DNA from: Myxococcus guangdongensis
Lineage (GTDB): Bacteria; Myxococcota; Myxococcia; Myxococcales; Myxococcaceae
Assembly: GCF_024198255.1 (NCBI RefSeq)
Contig: NZ_JAJVKW010000023.1
Span: 1 to 64,000 of the forward strand
Direction of reading: 5' to 3'
Length of the DNA stretch: 64,000 bases
In this document: piece by piece, positions 48,980 to 57,902 of the stretch
Layout: the number at the start of each line of letters is the position of its first letter
How positions within the stretch are numbered: position 1 is the stretch's first letter
Notes under the pieces: model-generated
Seen by the model: the letters and a program-made list of their open reading frames with translations, nothing else
Told to the model about the DNA's origin: nothing
The model's database searches: none
Position numbers and translations under genes: made by a program

Positions 48980-49872
48980 GATGGCTTCACTCCTGTCAGC
49001 AGAAAGACTCGAAAGGGGCTGGCGCCGTCGCGGGCGTGCGACTCGCGGGACAGCTGCGCGAACCCGTGCTCTCGCAAGCGGGCCTCGAGCTGTGAGGGCT
49101 CGAAGCCCAGGTGGCGGTGGCCCAGCCGGTCCACCACCCAGCGCTCGTCATGCGGCATCAACTCCAGCACCACCAGCCGGCCGCCCGGCTTGAGCAGGCG
49201 CGCGGCCTCGGCCAGCACCGCCGCCGGCTCCTCCACGTGGTGCAGGCTCTGTGAAATCACCACCAGGTCCAGCTGGCCCGATTCCAACGACAGCCGGTGC
49301 AGGTCTTCGCAGAGGAAGCTCACGTTGGTGAGGCCCCCGCCGGCCGCGCGCTCCCGCGCCTGCTCCAGCGCGACGGCGTTCTGGTCAATGGCCCACACGT
49401 GCCGCGCCCACCGGCCCAGCGCCACGCTCAACACGCCCGTCCCACAACCGAAGTCCGCGACGTCCAGCGGCGGCAGCAGCGACGCCAGCGCGCCCGCCCA
49501 CAGGAACCACGACTGCCCCGGCTCCAGGAGCCGCTCGTTGAGGGCCTGACGGTCCTCGCGGGCACGCAAGAGGTCCTTGAGCCGCGCCGAGTCCCCCGCC
49601 GCGTCCTCCGCCTCGCGCGCCAGCCGGATGAGCGGCCAGCGGGAGTCCTCCCCGCCCAGCGCCAGCGAGTAGTAGCTGAAGCCCGCCTGCCGCTCCTCGC
49701 GGATGAGCCCCAGCCCCTTGAGCTTGCCCAGGTGATGGGACACCGAGGACTGCGCCACCCCGACGAGCGACACGAGCTCCGTCACGTTCAGCGGCGCCTC
49801 CGACACCAGTCGGAGGATGCGCAGCCGCGTCGGGTCGCCGAGCGCCCGGAAGGATTGGGACAGAGCTTCCAT
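48976..49872 (-). CDS. SahR-like regulator: ArsR DNA-binding domain fused to SAM-methyltransferase domain
   Basis: The 298-residue protein has an ArsR winged helix at residues about 1-75 (FRALGDPTRLRILRLVSEAPLNVTELVSLVGVAQSSVSHHLGKLKGLGLI). A class I methyltransferase domain follows (VADFGCGTGVLSVALGRWA, VWAIDQNAVALE, SLHHVEEPAAVLAEAARLLKPGG). This fusion is the architecture of SahR, which represses methionine-cycle genes and responds to S-adenosylhomocysteine. It is the first gene of the metH operon and has a palindrome 7-25 bases upstream of its start, fitting autoregulation. Confidence 0.85.
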   Translation of the reverse strand: MEALSQSFRALGDPTRLRILRLVSEAPLNVTELVSLVGVAQSSVSHHLGKLKGLGLIREERQAGFSYYSLALGGEDSRWPLIRLAREAEDAAGDSARLKDLLRAREDRQALNERLLEPGQSWFLWAGALASLLPPLDVADFGCGTGVLSVALGRWARHVWAIDQNAVALEQARERAAGGGLTNVSFLCEDLHRLSLESGQLDLVVISQSLHHVEEPAAVLAEAARLLKPGGRLVVLELMPHDERWVVDRLGHRHLGFEPSQLEARLREHGFAQLSRESHARDGASPFRVFLLTGVKPS

Positions 49873-49879
49873 ATCGCCG

Positions 49880-49897
49880 CATCAACATACGTCGATG
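49880..49897. promoter_or_regulatory. candidate SahR-like operator
   Basis: CATCAACATACGTCGATG is an imperfect 18-base palindrome (arms CATCAAC/GTCGATG, one mismatch) immediately upstream of the sahR-metH start at 49872 and between it and the divergent patatin gene. It is also AT-richer than its surroundings. ArsR-family regulators bind such palindromes. Confidence 0.5.
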
Positions 49898-49965
49898 CCG
49901 GGCTGGAGACCAGCGGACTTTCGACGCACCGCGTGCTTCCCGGCGGACAGTGGTAGATGTGGGAC

Positions 49966-50844
49966 ATGGCATCTCCCAACCTGCAGCAGTTGCTCGAGGG
50001 CAAGCGGTTCGGCCTGGTCCTCTCGGCGGGCTACTTCGGCTTCTACGGGCACGCTGGCTTCCTCAAGGGGCTGGCGAGCACGGGGCTCAAGCCCTCGGCC
50101 TACGCGGGCACGTCCGCGGGCGGCATGGTGGCGGCGTACGCGGCGGCGGGGATGCCGGTGCACGCGATTGAGGAGCTGGTGCTGCGCCAGACGCGCGCGA
50201 ACTTCTGGGATCCGGACCCGATTGGCGCCGTGCTGAACGCGGACGCCGCGGGCCATGGGCTCACGGGCCTGCTCAAGGGCGAGCGCTTCCGGCGCCTGTT
50301 GGAGGACACGCTGGGCGCGCCGACGTTCGAGGACCTGCCGCACCCGCTGTTGCTGGTGGGCGCGAACCTCACGCTGGGCACGCACGACGTCTTCACCACG
50401 GGGGAGCTGGCGCCGCGCGTCCACGCCACCTGTGCATATCCCGGCCTGTTCCGCGCGGTGCCGCTGGATGGGAACCTGTACTGGGACGGAGGCCTGGTGG
50501 ACAAGGCGCCCGCGCTGTCCCTGCATGACAGCGCCGCTGGGAAGGATTTGGACGCCATCCTCGTGCACTTCCTGCCGAGCAAGACGCGCAAGGTGGTGGG
50601 CGGCCCCATGGCGTACGCGCAGGGACTGGCGGCGGGCTCGGCGGCGCTGCGGAGGGACCACTTCCGACTCCAGCTCACCGTGCTGGAGGGGCGCGGCATC
50701 CCCGTCTACGTCGTCGTGTCCAACCTGCCGCCCGTGACGCCCACGACGATGGAGCGCGGGTTCGATGCGCTGGACCAGGCGCGCCTCGCCGCGGCGGTGG
50801 CCCTGTCCCGTCCGCCCGTGCCCTTCGCGCAGGCGCAGTGGTGA
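49966..50844 (+). CDS. patatin-like phospholipase
   Basis: The 292-residue protein has the patatin serine-hydrolase set: FGLVLSAGYFGFYGHAGFLKGL (the G-x-G-x-x-G-x-x-H-A-G-x-L oxyanion region, with the first Gly residues changed), GTSAGGMVAAYAA with the nucleophile Ser in GxSxG, and WDGGLVDKAP with the catalytic Asp in DGG. Acyl hydrolase activity on lipids is likely. ATG at 49966 is preferred; one at 49957 is also in frame. It lies next to, and divergent from, the methionine operon but is not obviously related to it. Confidence 0.85.
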   Translation: MASPNLQQLLEGKRFGLVLSAGYFGFYGHAGFLKGLASTGLKPSAYAGTSAGGMVAAYAAAGMPVHAIEELVLRQTRANFWDPDPIGAVLNADAAGHGLTGLLKGERFRRLLEDTLGAPTFEDLPHPLLLVGANLTLGTHDVFTTGELAPRVHATCAYPGLFRAVPLDGNLYWDGGLVDKAPALSLHDSAAGKDLDAILVHFLPSKTRKVVGGPMAYAQGLAAGSAALRRDHFRLQLTVLEGRGIPVYVVVSNLPPVTPTTMERGFDALDQARLAAAVALSRPPVPFAQAQW

Positions 50845-50865
50845 GCTGAGGCTCGGGACGGCGCG

Positions 50866-52248
50866 TCACTTCTCGCCGGGCTCCCCTTCCTCTTCGCGCT
50901 CGGACGTCGGAAGGTCCCAGCGCTCCAGCAGCCTCCGCAACGTCGTGCGGTGCATCCCGAGCTCCCGCGCCGCCGCGCTCACGTTGCCGGAGTGCTTTCG
51001 CAGCGCGTCCTCGACCCGGGCGCGCTCCTCTCCCTCCAGGGTCCTCGCCTTCGCCGAGAGTTCGCGCCCAGCGGGGCTCGCCTCGCCTCCCGCGTCACCG
51101 AAGGCCGTCCCCGCGCCCGTGCCCAGGTGCGAAGAGGAGACACGTCGCGAGCCCTCCGCCAACGCCTTCTGGACGGCGACGCGGACTTCGACGAGCAGCT
51201 CACGCACGTTGCCCGGCCAGGGCCTGAGCAGACACGCCTCCAGCAACGAGACGTGGGTTCCCATACCAGGCTCGACACGGTCGACCTGTTCCTGGAGGAG
51301 CAACGCGAGCTCCTCGGGGCGCTCGCGCAACGGAGGGAGCACCACTTCCGGTCTGCCGATGCGGAAGTACAGGTCCTCGCGCAGGCGGCCTTTCGCGACG
51401 AGCGCGCGCAGCGACTGATGGCTCGCGGAGCAGACCCGCACGTCGACCTTGGCGGGCTTCGCGGCGCCGAGCGCGAGCACCTCTCCTGTCTCGAGCACGC
51501 GCAGCAGCTTCGCCTGGACCGAGAGGTCCAACTCCACCACCTCGTCGAGGAACAAGGTGCCCCCGTCCGCGCTCTGCAGATAGCCCTGCGCATCCGCCTC
51601 CGCGCCCGAGTACGCGCCGCGCCTTGCGCCGAACAAGAGTCGCTCGGCGAGCGCCTGGGGAATGGCCGCGCAGTTGACCGCGATGAAAGGGCCCGTGCTC
51701 CTGGGGCCCTGCGCGTGGAAGGCCCGCGCGACGCCCTCCTTGCCCGTGCCGCTCTCACCATGGATGTGCAGTGAAGTGCCGAGCCGCGCGGCTCGCGCCA
51801 CCTCGTCCAACACCGCGCGGAAGGAAGGGCCGCGCAGGAAGCCGTCGAGGCGCTCGACGCCGAGCCGCTCGAGGGGACCGACGTCCGCGCTGGGGACGAG
51901 CAGCGAGGTGCCCATGCGGATGACCCGCCGCGCCTCTCGGGGCGCGCCGACGGGGAGCCGCTCTCCGTCCACGAACGTTCCGTTCTGACTGCCCAGGTCG
52001 GTCACCCAGAAGCGCTGACCATCGAAGCGGATGCGCGCGTGCCTGCGGGACATCCTCGGGTCCTCGGCCTCGCCCAACGGGGGCGTGCCCCGTCCGACCT
52101 CCAGGCTCTCGCCTCGCAGCGGTAACGCCACCGCCATGGCGACTCCCGCGCCGTACACCCCCACCAGCCCCGGCGTCCGCACGCGCGCGGAGTCCCCTTC
52201 CTCCAGGGAACCCTCGCTCGGTCCGAGCGTCGACACGTCCCGCGCCAT
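50866..52248 (-). CDS. FHA-domain sigma-54-dependent transcription activator (bEBP)
   Basis: The 460-residue protein has an N-terminal FHA domain (about 45-105: LEVGRGTPP, DPRMSRRHARIRFDG, DLGSQNGTFVDGE). A sigma-54 AAA+ domain follows (about 135-350) with Walker A HGESGTGKEGVARAFHA, a GAYSGA loop in place of GAFTGA, Walker B GGTLFLDEV and WPGNVRELL. A Fis-type helix-turn-helix ends the protein (KHSGNVSAAARELGMHRTTLRRLLERW). FHA domains read phosphothreonine, so a Ser/Thr kinase probably controls it. It is divergent from an ADYC lipoprotein that has a -24/-12-like promoter. Confidence 0.9.
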   Translation of the reverse strand: MARDVSTLGPSEGSLEEGDSARVRTPGLVGVYGAGVAMAVALPLRGESLEVGRGTPPLGEAEDPRMSRRHARIRFDGQRFWVTDLGSQNGTFVDGERLPVGAPREARRVIRMGTSLLVPSADVGPLERLGVERLDGFLRGPSFRAVLDEVARAARLGTSLHIHGESGTGKEGVARAFHAQGPRSTGPFIAVNCAAIPQALAERLLFGARRGAYSGAEADAQGYLQSADGGTLFLDEVVELDLSVQAKLLRVLETGEVLALGAAKPAKVDVRVCSASHQSLRALVAKGRLREDLYFRIGRPEVVLPPLRERPEELALLLQEQVDRVEPGMGTHVSLLEACLLRPWPGNVRELLVEVRVAVQKALAEGSRRVSSSHLGTGAGTAFGDAGGEASPAGRELSAKARTLEGEERARVEDALRKHSGNVSAAARELGMHRTTLRRLLERWDLPTSEREEEGEPGEK

Positions 52249-52362
52249 GCCTTCATTCCTCTTCCAGGGCGCACCTCGTTGGCACAGCCCTTCGTGCCAG
52301 GGAGGCTAGCGCAAGTGTGTCAGCGCTGCTGATGGCACCGTGCTACCGGCCACGAGCATCCC

Positions 52363-52378
52363 TGGCACGAAGCTGGCT
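52363..52378 (+). promoter_or_regulatory. candidate sigma-54 promoter of the ADYC lipoprotein gene
   Basis: TGGCACGAAGCTGGCT at 52363-52378 matches the -24/-12 consensus (YTGGCACG-N4-TTGCW) except for one base in the -12 element, and keeps GG-N10-GC. It lies 48 bases before the ATG at 52427 and beside a divergent sigma-54 activator. Confidence 0.6.
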
Positions 52379-52426
52379 ATGAAGTCACCGAGGACGGCCC
52401 ACCTGGCGCTGTCCTCGCCACCATCC

Positions 52427-53710
52427 ATGAGGGGGAAGTCATCCGTGAAGGCATTCGTGCGAGTCCGTCCTGGCGTGTCACCGAAGCGGCCCCTGTGGGC
52501 CGTGGGGCTCCGCTGCGCGCTCCTGCTCCTGCTGGCGAGCGGCGCCAGTGGCTGCTGCAAGTACTTCGGGCTCTCGTGCCCATCGAAGGGCCCGAGCAAG
52601 GACGACACCCTGCCCCACAAGGACTGCGCGCGGGAGAACTGCGAGACGCCTCCGTACGAGGGACGGCTCATCTCCGATGACTGCCCCTCTGGCCAGTGCG
52701 ACCCGGAGAGCCCCAACGGCCTGGGCATCTACAACCTCGAGGGCCACAGCCACTGTCTGGCCATCTCCACCAAGGACCGGTACTGCCCGGAGACGTTCCT
52801 GAACACCGCGGATGGCATCGCGCTGCGGCTGCGCGACGCGAACGTGGGCGCGCAGGTCATCATGGCCGACGTCGTCGACGCCCGACTGCTCGACGAGTCG
52901 ATGAGCGCCTCCGAGCCGGTGAGGGTGCTCGAGATTCAGGGTGGGAAGGGACAGCTCCGCTTCAAGGGCGTCCACGTGGGCCGTTCCACGGAGTCCTTCG
53001 CCATCGAGGGCGGCGAGCTACCCAGGCTCATCCTCGCGTTGAGCGTGAAGGACCCGAACGAGGAGCCTCGCCGCTACCAGGTGCGGTTCCGTCCCCTGGC
53101 CAGCGCCTCGATGCCGCGCGGCGCGGTGCCCAAGTACGTGATGGAGTACCAGGAGGGCGAATGGAGGCCGAGCATGTCCTGGGTCAATCCCTGCTCGGGC
53201 GTAACGGATGTGCCGGCGCGGCCCGATGCCTCGATGGCCGTGCTGCCTGACTTCGCCGTCGACAGCGTCACCGCGGGCGTCAGCCACCAGCCGAGGTCCG
53301 TCACCCTCGCCTGTGACAAGGGCGCCATCGCCACCTGCCTGGACTGGGGCTACACGCCCTGGGACAAGCAGGGACGACTCGACGAGAGCCGCGCGTACCT
53401 CTACGCCTCCTGTCTCCAGGCGAAGCGCGCCGCGTACTTCGTCCGGTTCAACAACCTCAAGAGCTACACCGCCAACAACACGCTCATCCGCAGGCGCGAC
53501 GAGTTCGCGGTCGGCCTGGAGCAGAGCAGCGACCTGGAGACCCTGCCCCGCCTGGAGGCGCTGTGGAGCCCGCGTGGCGCGGAGTGCATCCTCCCGGAGA
53601 ACTTCCGTCGCCCCGAGCTCGTCGACCCCAGGTGGGTCAGCCTGCTGCCCCGCTGCGAGCCCGTCCACTGGACGCAATGGGGCAAGCTCGCCACCGCGCC
53701 CGCGCGCTGA
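52427..53710 (+). CDS. ADYC-domain lipoprotein
   Basis: The 427-residue protein starts with a long N-terminus, then a lipoprotein signal (LRCALLLLLASGASGC). It is Cys-rich in the first third and has the ADYC-type centre LACDKGAIATCLDWGYTPW near residue 295. ADYC-domain proteins are common in myxobacteria and unproven in function; several are surface-associated. Start could be ATG 52427 or GTG 52445. It is probably controlled by the adjacent FHA sigma-54 activator. Confidence 0.75.
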   Translation: MRGKSSVKAFVRVRPGVSPKRPLWAVGLRCALLLLLASGASGCCKYFGLSCPSKGPSKDDTLPHKDCARENCETPPYEGRLISDDCPSGQCDPESPNGLGIYNLEGHSHCLAISTKDRYCPETFLNTADGIALRLRDANVGAQVIMADVVDARLLDESMSASEPVRVLEIQGGKGQLRFKGVHVGRSTESFAIEGGELPRLILALSVKDPNEEPRRYQVRFRPLASASMPRGAVPKYVMEYQEGEWRPSMSWVNPCSGVTDVPARPDASMAVLPDFAVDSVTAGVSHQPRSVTLACDKGAIATCLDWGYTPWDKQGRLDESRAYLYASCLQAKRAAYFVRFNNLKSYTANNTLIRRRDEFAVGLEQSSDLETLPRLEALWSPRGAECILPENFRRPELVDPRWVSLLPRCEPVHWTQWGKLATAPAR

Positions 53711-53765
53711 CCTGGGCCCGTGCACGACGCCGTCGGGCACGTCCAGCGCGCGCAACGGCGACGGC

Positions 53766-56700
53766 TCAGCGTCCCGCCTGATGAGGTCCGCGCTCGGACG
53801 TGAGCACCCCCAGCTCCCGCAGCGGTCGGGCGTACTCCTCGCGGAGGAAGACATCGAGCGCCAAGGCCCGCTCCAACGACGCGCGGGCCTGCGCTCTCAG
53901 CGGTTCGCGATCCGCCGAGGGCGCCCCCTGTGAGCGCGCGAGCAGGAGCGCTCCTCGAACCGCATGAGCAGCCGCGAGCCGGGGATTGAGCCCGAGGGCG
54001 AGGTCGGCCTGCGCCAGCCCCTCGGTGAGGAGCGATGACGTCTGTGCCTCCGACGCCATCCACCAGCTCGCGCGCGCCAGCTCCAGGTGGGCTTCGTCGT
54101 AGGGATAGAGCTTCACGGCCCGCCGGGCCTCATCGAGCGCCTCGCTCACCCATCGCCGCGCCGAGTGTCCGCGCCGGCGCTCCCACGAGGCCCGAGTCAG
54201 CGACAACCGCGCTCCCAGGACACGGCAGTCCGCGCACGAGGCGTCTCCCGGGTACGGCACGGCGAGCGCCCGGCGCGCGGCCTCCAGTGATGCGCTGGGG
54301 TCCGAGCCCGAGCGCACCGCATGCTCCGCCGCTAGCAGGTGCACCGACGCTCCCAGGAAGTGTGTCCTCCCCGCCGTGGGGTTGAGCTCCAGCGAGCGCG
54401 CGACATGCTCCAGCGCCGCCGAGAGCAATGTCCCCGGCTCGCCGCCCGTGCGCGACACATGGCGCGCCTGCGTCAGCTCCGCCAGCCCCAGCTGCGTGAG
54501 CACCGGCGCATACCGCGCATCCAGCGCGAGCGCCCGTGCCCCAGCGGAGCGCGCCTGCTCGACATCCGCCGAGGGGTCCCTCCCGAGCGAGAGTTCATAC
54601 TGCGCCAACGAGTTGTGAACCTCCGTGAGGTTGGCGTGCGCGAAGAGGTACTTCGGGTCCACGCGCGCGGCGTCGCGGAGGTGACGCGCGGCCTCGGCGA
54701 ACGCGGCGCTCGGGTCCTGGCCATGTTCTCGCAACCACGTCCCCCGCCACCGGTGCACGAGCGCCAGGTCATTGAGCGCCCACGGGTAGCGGGGTTGCAG
54801 TCGCAATGCCTTCTCGAACCACGCGACGGCCTCGTCGTAGGCGGGACGCGGGTCCTTCCCCTCGCGCGCATCCTGGAGCCCCCGCATGAAGTGGCTGTAG
54901 CCCAGCGTGTCGTGGGCCTGGACGTTCGCGGGGTCCAACGCCACGGCCCGCGCGGCGGTGGAGGTCCAGTCGGACAGCACGGCCTTCGGGTCCGTGTCGC
55001 GCTCCTGGAAGTTCACCAGGCGGTACCAGTTCATCAGCACCCAGGCCCGCTTCGTGTGCACCGAGGAGCGTCCGGGCGCGGCCTTCACGGCCCGCTCGCT
55101 CGCGGCCAGCGCCTGCTCCAACGAGGCCCGACGCGAACGCCCCTGGCGCTTGTCCAGCTCCGACTGTTGCAGCCAGACCTCGGCCAGCGCCTCGTATCCA
55201 CGGGCATCACTGCGTCCCAGGTCCGTCGCGGCCTCGTAGCGCCGGGCGGCCTCTTGCAGTCCCGTGCGCGCCACATCGTAGGCCCCGCGTTCCAGCTCGC
55301 GCATCGCCCGAGCCAGTGTCACCTCGCCCGCGAGCAACCGCGTCTCCAGGCTCCACGGTGACTCATCGACCGCATGCACCACCGTGTCCGCCGCCGCATC
55401 GAGCGAGCCCCGGTAGTACGCGATGAGCCCCTCCAGATACGCCCCCGACTCGACCTCCCGACTGCGCTCCAGCGACTGCAACGCCGGCACCAGATAGCGC
55501 GCCTCGAGCGAACGCTGACGCTCCGCCACCCACGCCGCGTCGCCACTGCGTCGAGCCGCCTCGAGCTCCTGGTGGTACAGCCCACCGAGGACCCGCCCCA
55601 ACGCATGATGCAGCTCGGGTGATTCGAGCCCCTTGGCCCGCGCGGCCTCCAGTGCCTCGCGCGCGGGCTCCAGCTCGTTCATCGCCAGGTGCCCCACTCC
55701 CAGCGCCTGCAGCACGAGCACCTCACCCGAGCTCCCAAGCTCATGAGGCAGCGAGGCGATGTGGCGCATGTACTCACGGACCAGCGCCTCCTCCTTCCCC
55801 GTGTCATGCAGCGGAGCCAGGTGCGCGGCGCGAAGAATCCACTCGAGGTCCTTCACCTGCTGCCCGAGTTGCTGCGCGAGCAAAGCACGTGCTCCAGAGC
55901 GTTGCTCGACGGCCCGCGCCTCCAGCCACGAATGCACCCCGAGCACCGACAGGACCGCGATGCACACGAGGGACACCGCGCTGACGGTGACGAGCGCGCG
56001 CTGCGTCCTCCAGCGTCGCGCCAGCCTCGCCCACACGCCCGGTCGTCGTCCGAGGATGGGCTCGCCATCGAGGAAGCGCCCCAGGTCCTCCGCCAGCGCA
56101 CGCGCCGAGCCATACCGCGCCGCGGGCTCCTTGCTCAGGCACTTGAGGAGCACGGTCTCCAGGTCCACGGGCAGGCCCGGCACGAGCTCTCGGGGCGCGC
56201 GGACCTCCTCGTGGAGCACGTGGTGCAAAACGCTCGCGGCGGACACGCCATGAAACGGCGCGACACCGCAGAGCGCCTCGTAGAGCGTCGCGCCCAGACC
56301 ATAGACATCCGAGCGCCGGTCCAGCGCCCTGACATCCCCCCGCGCCTGCTCCGGCGACATGTACGAAGGCGTCCCCAGCACCGCTCCGGACTGCGTGAGC
56401 CCGCGCTCCAGTCCCGTCTCCTGCGCCAGGCCGAAGTCCATCACCACCGGGAACCAGCGCCCCTCGTCACTCCGCTGCACCAGGATGTTGGAGGGCTTGA
56501 GGTCGCGGTGGATGACGCCCAGTCGATGCGCCTCGTGGATGGCCAGGGCCACGTCCCGAAGCACCTGGACCTTGTCCTCCAACGACATGTCCACGGCCAC
56601 CACATCCAACCTGCGCCCGGAGACCAACTGCATCGCGATGAAGTCGCGGCCCGCGACCTGCCCCACCTCGTACACCTTGCAGACGTTGGGATGGTCGATG

Positions 56701-56978
56701 CGAGCCTGTGCCCGGGCCTCCTGGACCAATCGCATCGCGCGCGCGGGCGAGGTCCCCTTCACGAACTTGAGCGCCACATCGCGGCCCAGGCGCGCATCCC
56801 TCGCGCGGTAGACCACGCCCATCCCACCCTGGCCGAGCAGCGTCAGGTCCGCGAAGCGCTCCCACGCACCGGGCAGCCCCGCGTCCTCCCAGGGCTCCTC
56901 CGGAGCGACGCTGTCTTCCTGGGTGGAGAGCCCCCTGGGCACGCCGGCCCCGTCCCGGCGGTCATCCGCGTCCGACAT
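53766..56978 (-). CDS. Ser/Thr protein kinase with transmembrane helix and TPR sensor domain
   Basis: The 1070-residue protein has a Hanks-type kinase domain in residues about 40-320: LLGQGGMGVVYRARD, VALKFVKG, HRDLKPSNILV, MDFGLAQE and the activation segment GTPSYMSPEQARGD. One transmembrane helix follows (about 348-370, LVTVSAVSLVCIAVLSVL). The remaining 700 residues are TPR-like helical repeats, presumably outside or at the membrane. It is one of many eukaryote-like kinases of myxobacteria. An FHA activator is encoded 1.5 kb away and could be a target. ATG at 56978. Confidence 0.9.
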   Translation of the reverse strand: MSDADDRRDGAGVPRGLSTQEDSVAPEEPWEDAGLPGAWERFADLTLLGQGGMGVVYRARDARLGRDVALKFVKGTSPARAMRLVQEARAQARIDHPNVCKVYEVGQVAGRDFIAMQLVSGRRLDVVAVDMSLEDKVQVLRDVALAIHEAHRLGVIHRDLKPSNILVQRSDEGRWFPVVMDFGLAQETGLERGLTQSGAVLGTPSYMSPEQARGDVRALDRRSDVYGLGATLYEALCGVAPFHGVSAASVLHHVLHEEVRAPRELVPGLPVDLETVLLKCLSKEPAARYGSARALAEDLGRFLDGEPILGRRPGVWARLARRWRTQRALVTVSAVSLVCIAVLSVLGVHSWLEARAVEQRSGARALLAQQLGQQVKDLEWILRAAHLAPLHDTGKEEALVREYMRHIASLPHELGSSGEVLVLQALGVGHLAMNELEPAREALEAARAKGLESPELHHALGRVLGGLYHQELEAARRSGDAAWVAERQRSLEARYLVPALQSLERSREVESGAYLEGLIAYYRGSLDAAADTVVHAVDESPWSLETRLLAGEVTLARAMRELERGAYDVARTGLQEAARRYEAATDLGRSDARGYEALAEVWLQQSELDKRQGRSRRASLEQALAASERAVKAAPGRSSVHTKRAWVLMNWYRLVNFQERDTDPKAVLSDWTSTAARAVALDPANVQAHDTLGYSHFMRGLQDAREGKDPRPAYDEAVAWFEKALRLQPRYPWALNDLALVHRWRGTWLREHGQDPSAAFAEAARHLRDAARVDPKYLFAHANLTEVHNSLAQYELSLGRDPSADVEQARSAGARALALDARYAPVLTQLGLAELTQARHVSRTGGEPGTLLSAALEHVARSLELNPTAGRTHFLGASVHLLAAEHAVRSGSDPSASLEAARRALAVPYPGDASCADCRVLGARLSLTRASWERRRGHSARRWVSEALDEARRAVKLYPYDEAHLELARASWWMASEAQTSSLLTEGLAQADLALGLNPRLAAAHAVRGALLLARSQGAPSADREPLRAQARASLERALALDVFLREEYARPLRELGVLTSERGPHQAGR

Positions 56979-57223
56979 GCCCTCGACTCTAGCGCGCCAG
57001 GTCCTCCACGGTGAGCCCTGGCACGAAGCCCACGTGCCACCCGTGCCAACCCTGCGTGTCACCGCGCGACGAATCGAGGCCCACCACCGAGCAGCCTCCT
57101 CGGAGAAGCGCGTGCGCTCACGCGGGCACGAGCGGTGCACAAGGCCCCCACGCGACACGCCGAGCAGTTCGCGTGTCACCGCACCCCGAGCGGTGCGTCC
57201 CACCGATATCCGAAAGGCACCCC

Positions 57224-57823
57224 GTGAAGACTCACGTCACCGTCGCTTCCCTCTCCCTCATGTTCGGCCTCGTCGGCTGCGGCCCGGAGCTGGAGGTGGA
57301 CTCCACGCAGGCCCCCACCACGCAGGAGCCCACCAGCACGCCCGCGGCCGAGGAGCTCGACTCCACGACGCAGGCGCTCAACCCCGGCTGCAGGGACCCG
57401 CAGGTCTACTGGCCCTTCGGCGTCATCAACTCCAACGGGACGGTCAACAACGGCTGGGCCGGCAACCTCATCCAGAGCTCGGAAGACCGCGTGTTCTTCA
57501 CGTACGGCGGCGCGGGGACGGCCCCGTCCAACGTCGTGCGCATCACCCTCACGGCCGCCGCGAACATCACCTGGTGGAAGGGCATCGAGGTCTTCCGCCC
57601 GGACGGCTCGCGCCACCCCAGCGTGCTCGAGACGCACAACACCGGCCGCGGTCCCTACACGATGGACATCGTCGTCAACAACACCGACTCGCCGAACCTG
57701 TGGGCCATCAAGTTCCTCAAGGGCAAGCTGTTCGGCATCCACACCGGCATGTACTGCCTGGAGGACCTGTCGGCCTGGCGCGGCCGCAACCTGTACTTCA
57801 CGTGGACCTATGACGCGTCCTGA
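57224..57823 (+). CDS. secreted/lipoprotein, 199 aa
   Basis: GTG at 57224 begins a lipoprotein signal (VASLSLMFGLVGC), followed by a Thr/Pro-rich linker and a beta-rich mature domain (NPGCRDPQVYWPFGVINSNG, GNLIQSSEDRVFFTYG, WWKGIEVFRPDGS, NLYFTWTYD) with three cysteines. The domain is not recognised; many Asn and aromatic residues resemble carbohydrate-binding or surface beta-sandwich proteins. It is divergent from the kinase gene. Confidence 0.7.
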   Translation: MKTHVTVASLSLMFGLVGCGPELEVDSTQAPTTQEPTSTPAAEELDSTTQALNPGCRDPQVYWPFGVINSNGTVNNGWAGNLIQSSEDRVFFTYGGAGTAPSNVVRITLTAAANITWWKGIEVFRPDGSRHPSVLETHNTGRGPYTMDIVVNNTDSPNLWAIKFLKGKLFGIHTGMYCLEDLSAWRGRNLYFTWTYDAS

Positions 57824-57847
57824 GCAGACCTGACGGACTGGGTACCG

Positions 57848-57879
57848 GGTCGGGCTCCTCCACGCGAAGGGGCCCGACC
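57848..57879. terminator. hairpin between convergent genes
   Basis: GGTCGGGC (57848-57855) pairs with GCCCGACC (57872-57879) with a 16-base loop, in the 79-base gap between the lipoprotein and CoA-binding genes, which face each other. It could work for both strands. Confidence 0.55.
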
Positions 57880-57902
57880 GCGCGGCCTTGCTCGATGACG
57901 CC

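Noticed and set aside
46604-49549. A 981-codon open frame on the plus strand over metH and sahR
   Set aside because: It is antisense to two clear genes, and its composition (Leu/Arg/His/Val/Gly-rich, no domains) is typical of an open antisense frame in high-GC DNA.
57019-57034. A third TGGCACGAAGC motif upstream of the lipoprotein at 57224
   Set aside because: The -12 part is CCACG and GG-N10-GC fails, and it is 190 bases from the start, so it was not called a sigma-54 promoter.
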